A DNA stretch of 6,686 bases from Marinobacter sp. (GTDB taxonomy: Bacteria > Pseudomonadota > Gammaproteobacteria > Pseudomonadales > Oleiphilaceae), in assembly GCA_017643965.1 (NCBI GenBank), contig JAEPMM010000188.1, positions 1 to 6,686 on the forward strand. Reading direction: 5' to 3'. Position 1 is the first letter of the stretch. Every line of letters starts with the position of its first letter. A program made the position numbers and the translations under genes. The notes beneath the pieces were generated by a model. That model saw only the letters and a list, made by a program, of their open reading frames with translations, ran no database searches and was not told where the DNA came from. Below are positions 1 through 5,490 of the stretch, in pieces.

Positions 1-250
1 CACCACCCCCCGTGGCCAGCACGGTGCCGTGCACCTCGGACAGCTCCGCCAGCATCGCCGTTTCCCGCTGCCTGAAGCCTTCCTCACCCTCGACATCAAA
101 TATCCACGGAATGTTGGCTCCGCAGCGCTCTTCGATGATCCGGTCAGAATCCAGAAAACGATAGCCGAGCTCCCTGGCCAGCATTCGGCCGATCGTGCTT
201 TTGCCCGCGCCCATGGGGCCAACCAGGACTATTCGTTTTGGCAGTGACAT
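1..250 (-). CDS. aroK: Shikimate kinase, N-terminal part (3' end beyond window)
   Basis: Shikimate kinase phosphorylates shikimate at the 3-OH using ATP in the cytoplasmic shikimate pathway to chorismate and aromatic amino acids. The gene reads leftwards from an ATG at 248-250, and about 83 codons are visible of a usual length near 170-180. The translation opens with MSLPKRIVLVGPMGAGKST, which includes the Walker A P-loop GPMGAGKS (residues 11-18). It continues with the shikimate-binding DSD (about 34-36), the FDVEGEEGFRQRE segment (about 52-64) with the conserved substrate-contacting Arg, and the start of the GGG motif at the window edge. No strong Shine-Dalgarno is seen; GAG lies about 8 bases upstream. 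The gene follows pilQ as in Pseudomonas, but a terminator lies between them, so it probably has its own promoter. The family call is secure. The choice of aroK over aroL rests on gene order. Confidence 0.95.
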   Translation of the reverse strand, partial: MSLPKRIVLVGPMGAGKSTIGRMLARELGYRFLDSDRIIEERCGANIPWIFDVEGEEGFRQRETAMLAELSEVHGTVLATGGG

Positions 251-280
251 AACTTGAGCTCATAAACATTCTGGCGGGTG

Positions 281-310
281 AGAATAGCACAGGGCCGCAG
301 AATCGATAAA
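281..310 (-). promoter_or_regulatory. Candidate aroK promoter (extended -10)
   Basis: Read on the minus strand, TGC-TATTCT (281-289) forms an extended -10 element. A poor -35-like TTTATC (305-310) lies 18 bases upstream. Transcription would start near 274, giving a leader of roughly 25 bases before the aroK ATG. The site lies just downstream of the pilQ terminator, where a separate aroK promoter would be needed. The -35 matches only about half of the consensus, so this is a candidate only. Confidence 0.35.
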
Positions 311-329
311 TTTCACCCGTGTCCGGACG

Positions 330-361
330 AAAAAAAGCCGCCGGTGTGAGGCGGCGGCTTT
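330..361 (-). terminator. Intrinsic terminator of the pilMNOPQ operon
   Basis: A perfect 10-bp inverted repeat (arms 334-343 and 352-361, core GCCGCCG/CGGCGGC) encloses an 8-base loop. On the minus strand it runs into seven consecutive T (complement of A 330-336). The stem begins 15 bases after the pilQ stop codon. The U-tract lies on the pilQ/aroK-sense transcript, so it terminates leftward transcription coming out of pilQ. On the plus strand only a short T run follows the stem, so activity in that direction is doubtful. Confidence 0.9.
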
Positions 362-376
362 CGTTACCCGGTGAGC

Positions 377-2500
377 TTAATCGATCAGGTCGCTTTTGAT
401 GATCTTCGGAGTGATGAAGATCAGCAGCTCGCTGCGCTCGTCGATTCGCTCGGTGCGCTTGAAAAGACGACCCAGATAGGGGATGTCGCCCAGGAACGGC
501 GTCTTGGTGACGGTGGTGGCGACTTCGGACTGGAAGATACCACCCAGAACGACGGTCTCTCCGTTGCCCACCAGCACCTGAGTGGTGACCTCGTTGGTGT
601 TGATGGCCGGAATACCGGCAGTCACTTCACCCCGGGAGTCCTGGTTCACCACAAGATCCATGATGATCTTGTCGTCTGGCGTGATCTGCGGCGTCACTTC
701 CAGCGACAACGCCGCTTCCTTGAACGAAACCGATGTAGCACCACTGGAAGACGCTTCCTGGTACGGAATCTCTTCACCAGACTTGATTTTGGCGGTCTGC
801 CTGTCCGCTGTGACCACGCGGGGTTGGGATACAACTTCCGCCTGACCATCGCTTTCGAAAGCGGACAGCTCCAGGTCAATCAAAAGGTCTGTGCCGATGT
901 ACCCGAACGCCACTGATGAGGTGTTGGTGCGGGTCACGCCCAGATCAACATTCAGATCAGAGGGCAGCGTCAGCGGGCCGCCACCGGTGCCGATTCCCGG
1001 CAGGCCGCCCTGGGAGCCACCAACCACGATGTTGTCAGTGCCGCCATCGGCGGTTGCACGACCCTGCGCGCCCCAACGAACCCCCAGCTCTTCAGCCACG
1101 TTGTTCTGGGCACGCACGATCCGCGCCTCAATCGATACCTGACGTACTGCCACGTCCCAGGTAGTCACCAGTCGACGAATTTCCTCAAGCTTTTCCGTAG
1201 TTTCGCGCACGCTGATGGTGTTGGTACGCGCGTCAGACGACACGAATCCGCGGGAAGAAACGAGCTCCTCGTCAGCCTGAATCAGAGCAACGATGTCGGC
1301 GGCCTTGGCGTAGTTGACCTGAATGATATCAAGGCGAACCGGGGCCAGTTCCGCGATCTGCTTGGTGGTTTCCAGCTCGAGCTTTTCACGGGCTGCGATC
1401 TCGTCTGCAGGCGCTACCAGCAGAACATTGCCGATCTGACGCTTGTCCAGGCCCTTGGTTTTGAGAATCAGGTCCAGCGCCTGATCCCAGGGAACATTTT
1501 GCAGGCGCAGGGTAATGCTACCGCTGACCGTATCGCTGGCAACCAGGTTAAGACCGGTAAAGTCAGCAATCAGCTGCAGCACCGAACGCACCTCGATGTC
1601 CTGGAAGTTCAATGACAGCTTATCGCCCGTGTACGGGAACTTCTCCTCGCGGCGCTCTTCCGCCTCCTGCTCAGACAGCTTCTCGACGCTGACGGTGAAC
1701 TGCGAGCCGGACTGGTACGCGATGTAGTCGTAGTTACCTTCCGGACGAATCTCGACCACGGCATTGCCGTTCTCGATGAAGGTATCAACACGGGTAACCG
1801 GCGTGGCGAAATCGGTGACGTCGAGACGGCGGCGGAGATTTTCCGGGACCGAGGTGCCGTCCATGGTCAGGCGGATTTTGCCACCCAGCTCGGACAGATC
1901 CACCGGCGTGCTCGAGCTGCCGAGATCAACAATCACCCGACCCTCGCCGTCCTTGCCGCGGCGGAAGTCCACGCCGGCCAGCGCATCGCCGTTGCGCGAT
2001 GAGGAAGACGATGGAGCAGCAGACGAGGAACCGCCAGAACTGGAGGCCATACTCGTGTCGCTGCCTTCACCACCGATGGTCAACACCAGTGAGTTACCCT
2101 GCCGCGCGGTCTCGTAGGGTGCCAGTTCGATCAGATTGAAGATCAGACGGGTGCGGTCTTTGGTCTCCACCACGGTCATGCTCTGAGCATTACCGGACCC
2201 CAATGGGACACTGCGGCTATCCAGACCGCTCTGCGTACCCCGCAGGTCAACCGCAATCCGTGCCGGGCGCTCGATGGTGTAACCGGTTGGCTCGGGAGGT
2301 TGGCCGTCAAATTGCAACGTCACTTCCAGCTGGTCGCCGGGTAACGATGAAAACGACACGTCTTCCAGCGTGACCGCATTGGCCAGGCCGGATAACAACC
2401 CCAGAGCAATCACGCTGACGTATACATTGAGTTTTCTGAACATCGCTAGCCTCGACCCCAAACTTTTTTGTTCATGCATGTTTCTTTCGCTATTCATCAT
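377..2500 (-). CDS. pilQ: Type IV pilus secretin PilQ
   Basis: PilQ is the outer-membrane secretin that forms a multimeric gated pore for the type IV pilus fibre. The 707-residue product matches the usual length. It has a Sec signal peptide with its hydrophobic core at about 26-40 and likely cleavage after ANA (residue 42). The first AMIN domain (about 44-144) is followed by a Ser-rich linker (149-168) and a second AMIN region (about 174-275). A secretin/TonB short N-terminal domain (about 293-365), an N1/NolW-like domain (about 390-450) and the secretin barrel domain (about 455-703) follow. The barrel carries the signatures VVSQPRVVT (556-564), TPFLGDIPYLGRLF (667-680) and ELLIFITPKII (691-701). 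AMIN domains bind peptidoglycan in this family. The gene is last in the operon, 8 bases after pilP. AAGGAG (2505-2510) overlaps the pilP stop and sits 4 bases from this ATG and 7 from a second ATG at 2497. Another possible start is Met20 (2443), preceded by GAGG. The stop is TAA. Confidence 0.98.
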   Translation of the reverse strand: MMNSERNMHEQKSLGSRLAMFRKLNVYVSVIALGLLSGLANAVTLEDVSFSSLPGDQLEVTLQFDGQPPEPTGYTIERPARIAVDLRGTQSGLDSRSVPLGSGNAQSMTVVETKDRTRLIFNLIELAPYETARQGNSLVLTIGGEGSDTSMASSSGGSSSAAPSSSSSRNGDALAGVDFRRGKDGEGRVIVDLGSSSTPVDLSELGGKIRLTMDGTSVPENLRRRLDVTDFATPVTRVDTFIENGNAVVEIRPEGNYDYIAYQSGSQFTVSVEKLSEQEAEERREEKFPYTGDKLSLNFQDIEVRSVLQLIADFTGLNLVASDTVSGSITLRLQNVPWDQALDLILKTKGLDKRQIGNVLLVAPADEIAAREKLELETTKQIAELAPVRLDIIQVNYAKAADIVALIQADEELVSSRGFVSSDARTNTISVRETTEKLEEIRRLVTTWDVAVRQVSIEARIVRAQNNVAEELGVRWGAQGRATADGGTDNIVVGGSQGGLPGIGTGGGPLTLPSDLNVDLGVTRTNTSSVAFGYIGTDLLIDLELSAFESDGQAEVVSQPRVVTADRQTAKIKSGEEIPYQEASSSGATSVSFKEAALSLEVTPQITPDDKIIMDLVVNQDSRGEVTAGIPAINTNEVTTQVLVGNGETVVLGGIFQSEVATTVTKTPFLGDIPYLGRLFKRTERIDERSELLIFITPKIIKSDLID

Positions 2501-2510
2501 CCCGCTCCTT
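2501..2510 (-). promoter_or_regulatory. Strong Shine-Dalgarno of pilQ
   Basis: On the minus strand AAGGAG (2505-2510) overlaps the pilP TAA stop codon (2509-2511). It lies 4 bases before the first ATG (2498-2500) and 7 bases before the second ATG (2495-2497). The spacing favours initiation at the second ATG, which would remove only one residue. The overlap with the pilP stop suggests reinitiation or coupling. Confidence 0.7.
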
Positions 2511-3060
2511 AGCCTTCTTCATCGAGGGACAGGAAACGAGGACGTTCGACCCATCCACCCCGGCCATTGGGAACGATTTCAATGAGCTCGACACGGGATT
2601 CGCCTATGCCGACTATGCGGCCGTAGTTCTGCCCCATGTAATTGCCCGAACGTACCCGGTGTACTCCACCCGCGTTATCGCGAATCAACGCAAAAAGACC
2701 TCCCGAGGTATCTGTCAGGGTTCCCACCATGTTCAGATCCTTCAGGTCGAAGTTTTCCAGCACCTCTCTCGGGCGATCGAGATCCGGCTCAACATCACTG
2801 ACCGGCTCGTTATCCACCATGGTCAACTGCGCATCAATCGGCGGTTCAAAAGGCGCGCGCCGATCGGCGGCAGAGTAACTGAATGCTTCGTATGCCTTGA
2901 ACTCCGGCAAGGGTTCAACGTGCCCCCTTGGCTTCGCCCTGGTATCGGCCATGAATTTGTCAAGATCAGAGAAACCACTTCCCTGGGAACAAGCCGTCAG
3001 AAGGGATGCCAGACAAATACCCAGCCAGGCTTTTCCCGCATGCTGTCCTGCCATGCTCAT
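2509..3060 (-). CDS. pilP: Type IV pilus lipoprotein PilP
   Basis: PilP is the periplasmic lipoprotein that joins the PilN-PilO inner-membrane heterodimer to the PilQ secretin. The 183-residue product has a lipoprotein signal peptide with lipobox LTAC and lipidated Cys24, followed by Ser at +2. An extended, probably flexible region (25-90) follows. It includes the family-typical segment KPRGHVEPLPEFKAYEAF (43-60) and RRAPFEP (67-73), and in this family it contacts PilN/PilO. The C-terminal homology-region beta domain (about 100-180, LNMVGTL...GLFALIRD...VHRVRSGNYMGQNYG...) contacts the PilQ N0 domain in studied systems. The annotated ATG overlaps the pilO stop by 4 bases (ATGA). GGAG lies only 1 base from this ATG but 7 bases from the next ATG at 3054 (Met3), so Met3 may be the true start. 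The lipobox is unaffected either way. Confidence 0.97.
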   Translation of the reverse strand: MSMAGQHAGKAWLGICLASLLTACSQGSGFSDLDKFMADTRAKPRGHVEPLPEFKAYEAFSYSAADRRAPFEPPIDAQLTMVDNEPVSDVEPDLDRPREVLENFDLKDLNMVGTLTDTSGGLFALIRDNAGGVHRVRSGNYMGQNYGRIVGIGESRVELIEIVPNGRGGWVERPRFLSLDEEG

Positions 3061-3668
3061 TCTCCAGCCCGGTAGCGGTAGGTGCGTGCGAGGACCTGCA
3101 TATCCAGTCGCTCGCCATCACCGCCAGTTGGTTTAATCGTTAAGTCGTGCAGCGTCACAATCCGCGGCAGGCTCGCCACACTGCTGACGAAGGATGCCAG
3201 CTCATGGTAAGAGCCGGAAACGCGGATGTTGATCGGCAACACCGAGTAAAAATCACGACGCTGTTCAGGCTGGAGAGCAACTTCCTGTAGCGCGAGGCCG
3301 CTACCGAGCGCTGTGTTGGTTATATCTTCCAACAGACCGGGCACCTCGGTTTCACTGGGCAGCTGTCGGACCAGAGCCCCGAAGGTCTCTTCCATTTCCT
3401 CCATCTGCGCCTTGAACACATCAAGGTTGGCAACCTGATAGGCCTTGTCTTCGTATTTCTTGCGAAGCTCCTGTTCGGTGCTTTCAACGCTTTCAAGCTG
3501 TGCGTACTGATCTTTGATAAAGAACCAATACCCCCCGCCCAGGATCAGACCGAAAATGATCAGTGCCACGATGGCCTTGATCGGTGCCGGCCAGATACCC
3601 GCATTGTTGACATCAAGATCGTTGATGTCGAATTCATTCAGGCTTTTGAGTGAGTCCGCGAGGCTCAT
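3057..3668 (-). CDS. pilO: Type IV pilus inner-membrane protein PilO
   Basis: PilO pairs with PilN in the inner membrane and forms the PilNOP alignment subcomplex, which participates in pilus assembly dynamics. The 203-residue product has a short cytoplasmic N terminus (1-29) and one transmembrane helix (about 30-50, AIVALIIFGLILGGGYWFF). A periplasmic coiled coil follows (about 53-100, rich in E, Q and K). The C-terminal ferredoxin-like domain (about 105-200) contains the family pattern LPSETEVPGLLEDI (103-116), LPINIRVSGSYHELASFVSSVASLPRIV (144-171) and LTIKP (176-180). The start overlaps the pilN stop by one base (TAATG). A good Shine-Dalgarno (GGAGG, 7 bases upstream) lies in the end of pilN. 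It ends in a 4-base overlap with pilP. Length and topology are normal for PilO. Confidence 0.97.
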   Translation of the reverse strand: MSLADSLKSLNEFDINDLDVNNAGIWPAPIKAIVALIIFGLILGGGYWFFIKDQYAQLESVESTEQELRKKYEDKAYQVANLDVFKAQMEEMEETFGALVRQLPSETEVPGLLEDITNTALGSGLALQEVALQPEQRRDFYSVLPINIRVSGSYHELASFVSSVASLPRIVTLHDLTIKPTGGDGERLDMQVLARTYRYRAGE

Positions 3669-4231
3669 TACTTATCCTCCCCTTCGGGCTCTGGAGTTTG
3701 CTGCTGGACCGACAGTTTGAATTCGCTGTACCCGGTCCGACGACTGTCGGCGGCGGCAACGTTGGTCAGGTTCGGATCACTGAACCAATCTGACTCCTCG
3801 AAGCGCCTCAACAAGGTGGAGACCCGGCCATTCGATTCGGCCATACCGACGATATCCACGCGGTCTCCGGTTTTCTTCAGATCCGAGTAGAACAAGCCAT
3901 CCGGCAGCGTCCTTACCAGCTCATCGAAGACGCGGACGATGACCGGACGGGTGCCCTGGAGCTCCTGGATCACCTGCATGCGCGCCAACAGTTCATCCCG
4001 CTTGCGCTTCAAATCCTCAATTTCCTTGATCTGTTGATCAAGCTGTCGGGTCGCTGTCTCGATGTAGGCGTTGCGGGACTGCTGGTAGGCAATGCGGCTG
4101 TCCATGTCGGACTTCCACAGAAACGCCAGGCCAGCCGCCACTATGGCCGCCCCCAGAATCATCACCACGAACTGTTTCTGTTTCTCCGCGCGAAGCTCTT
4201 CACGCCAGGGTCTGAGGTTAATCTTTGCCAT
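3668..4231 (-). CDS. pilN: Type IV pilus inner-membrane protein PilN
   Basis: PilN is a bitopic inner-membrane protein whose short cytoplasmic tail binds PilM and whose periplasmic part dimerises with PilO. The 187-residue product starts MAKINLRPWREE, which carries the conserved INLxPWR PilM-binding motif (residues 4-10). A transmembrane helix (about 21-39, FVVMILGAAIVAAGLAFLW) follows, then a periplasmic coiled coil (about 45-92) and a ferredoxin-like domain (about 95-175, with GTRPVIVRVFDELVRTLPDG and VDIVGMAESNGRVSTLLRRFE-type features). The C terminus is acidic and Pro-rich. The ATG shares its A with the pilM stop (TGATG), and GAGGAG lies 9 bases upstream inside pilM, which points to translational coupling. 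Nothing is missing or truncated. Confidence 0.97.
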   Translation of the reverse strand: MAKINLRPWREELRAEKQKQFVVMILGAAIVAAGLAFLWKSDMDSRIAYQQSRNAYIETATRQLDQQIKEIEDLKRKRDELLARMQVIQELQGTRPVIVRVFDELVRTLPDGLFYSDLKKTGDRVDIVGMAESNGRVSTLLRRFEESDWFSDPNLTNVAAADSRRTGYSEFKLSVQQQTPEPEGEDK

Positions 4232-5295
4232 CAGTCAAAGCTCCTCATCGCCAGGCCACACGCAATCATCAGCGAGGGCGCGTCATTACCGAGTGCCGAC
4301 GCATTAACCCGGGATCCGACTGCCATATCGGCAAACGGATTGGCCACCAACGTTGGCGTGCCTGTTTTTTCCTCGACCATTTCCGTCAGCCCCTGAATGG
4401 AAGCCGTACCGCCGGCAAGCACCACATAATCCACCGCGTTGTACTGACTCGCTCCGAAGAAGAATTGCAATGCCCGTGCCACTTGTTGCACCACGGCTTC
4501 ACGGAAGGGAGTGAGCACTTCTGAGTCGTAATCATCTGGCAGGCCACCCTGCTTTTTGGCCAGACCAGCTTCTTCCAGCGACAAACCGTACCGACGCTGG
4601 ATTTCCTCGGTGAGCTGTTTGCCGCCGAAGATCTGCTCACGGGTGTAGACCGTTTTGCCCTCGGCCAAAACGCTCAGCGTTGTCATGGTCGCGCCGATGT
4701 CGACGATGGCCACGACCAGTTCCTCGCCCTGAGATTCGAGCTGGCGCTCAATCAGCGAGTAGGCGCGTTCCAGCGCGTAAGCTTCCACATCCACAATCTT
4801 GGTGGTCAGCGACGCAATCTCGAGGGCATCCTCGCGAATATCAACGTTCTCTTTCCGGCACGCGGCCAGAAGAACATCAACCTGGTCAGGATTGGTTTCG
4901 GAGGCACCCTGGACTTCAAAATCAATGGCGACTTCGTCAAGCGGGTATGGAATGTACTGGTCCGCTTCCAGAGCGATCTGGTCCTCCATCTCGAACTCGT
5001 TGAGGCCGCCATCCATCTGGATGAGCTTGGTAATGACGGCAGAGCCCGACACGGCCACGGCGACCTGCTTGACGCCGGTGCGGGATTTGGAGGCGACGCG
5101 TTTGAGCACTTCCCCAACCGCTTCGACATCCGTGATGTTTTTCTCGACAACAGCATTCGCCGGCAACGGCTCTACTGCGTAGCTTTCGACCTTATATCGG
5201 TCGCCAGTCTTTGAGAGTTCCAACAGCTTCACCGAGCTGGAGCTGATATCGACACCCAAGACGGCACTGGATTTTTTACCAAACAATCCGAACAC
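4231..5295 (-). CDS. pilM: Type IV pilus actin-like ATP-binding protein PilM
   Basis: PilM is a cytoplasmic FtsA/actin-fold protein that binds ATP and the N-terminal tail of PilN, linking the pilus motor side to the PilNOP complex. The 354-residue product has the normal family length. The nucleotide-fold motifs are visible: phosphate-1 GVDISSSSVKLLEL (14-27), phosphate-2 VAIVDIGATMTTLSV (195-209) and adenosine motif VVLAGGTASIQGL (291-303). The region between phosphate-1 and phosphate-2 carries the 1C-type subdomain (VSGSAVITKLIQM...EADQYIPYPLDEVAIDF). The start codon is GTG (5293-5295). An AGGG-type Shine-Dalgarno lies about 5 bases upstream, and a further in-frame GTG lies two codons upstream (5299-5301). 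The MFGLFGKK beginning resembles known PilM proteins and supports 5295. It is the first gene of the operon and diverges from ponA. Confidence 0.97.
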   Translation of the reverse strand: MFGLFGKKSSAVLGVDISSSSVKLLELSKTGDRYKVESYAVEPLPANAVVEKNITDVEAVGEVLKRVASKSRTGVKQVAVAVSGSAVITKLIQMDGGLNEFEMEDQIALEADQYIPYPLDEVAIDFEVQGASETNPDQVDVLLAACRKENVDIREDALEIASLTTKIVDVEAYALERAYSLIERQLESQGEELVVAIVDIGATMTTLSVLAEGKTVYTREQIFGGKQLTEEIQRRYGLSLEEAGLAKKQGGLPDDYDSEVLTPFREAVVQQVARALQFFFGASQYNAVDYVVLAGGTASIQGLTEMVEEKTGTPTLVANPFADMAVGSRVNASALGNDAPSLMIACGLAMRSFD

Positions 5296-5312
5296 GCGCT
5301 CACCCTATACCT

Positions 5313-5337
5313 GGTTACATGCACCGGGTTACGTAAC
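5313..5337. repeat. GTTAC repeat cluster with 10-bp palindrome
   Basis: GGTTAC occurs at 5313-5318 and again at 5327-5332 (14-bp period). The second copy runs directly into GTAAC, making the perfect palindrome GTTACGTAAC (5328-5337). A further GTAAC lies at 5406-5410. The cluster sits in the pilM leader, about 20-40 bases before the start codon. On the transcript the same words could form alternative small hairpins. I do not recognise the binding protein, if there is one. Confidence 0.4.
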
Positions 5338-5379
5338 TTATGTGTTTTTTATTTAAGAGAATTTCTTCAATTTTCCGTC

Positions 5380-5385
5380 TACAAT
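5380..5385 (+). promoter_or_regulatory. Candidate -10 element for ponA
   Basis: TACAAT matches five of six positions of the sigma70 -10 consensus and lies about 105 bases before the ponA ATG in an AT-rich stretch. No convincing -35 box is found 15-19 bases upstream. This is therefore only the best plus-strand candidate in the gap. Confidence 0.25.
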
Positions 5386-5455
5386 GCGAGTTCTTCATTA
5401 TTTGAGTAACATTGCAACGGTGAAGCGACTCATCCTTCCTAAAGCAATTTCTCAA

Positions 5456-5484
5456 ATGATAGACCTATATCCAACAGTTGTCAG
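5456..5484 (-). promoter_or_regulatory. Sigma70-type promoter of the pilMNOPQ operon
   Basis: On the minus strand, CTGACA (5479-5484) and TATCAT (5456-5461) are separated by exactly 17 bases. Each hexamer matches five of six consensus positions. Initiation would fall near 5449, giving a leader of about 150 bases before the pilM GTG. It is the best promoter-like sequence in the divergent region. Its -35 box lies only 7-12 bases upstream of the ponA ATG, so pilM and ponA control signals overlap physically. No sigma54 type -24/-12 element was seen. Confidence 0.6.
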
Positions 5485-5490
5485 AAAAAA

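Noticed and set aside
371..916. 181-codon open frame on the plus strand opposite the end of pilQ
   Set aside because: It lies wholly antisense to the conserved secretin domain, has no recognisable domain or ribosome-binding site, and its composition is that of a shadow of a high-GC gene.
1764..2117. 117-codon open frame on the plus strand opposite the pilQ N-terminal region
   Set aside because: Its Ser/Pro/Arg-rich composition mirrors the pilQ coding sequence. There is no independent evidence for a gene.
5328..5356. Possible plus-strand terminator: palindrome GTTACGTAAC followed by a T-rich run
   Set aside because: The palindrome has no loop and is AT-rich, the T run starts about 8 bases later, and no plus-strand gene ends here.
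5380..5410. CAATG / CATTG inverted repeat in the divergent gap
   Set aside because: It is only 5 bp with a loop of more than 20 bases, which is expected by chance in AT-rich DNA.
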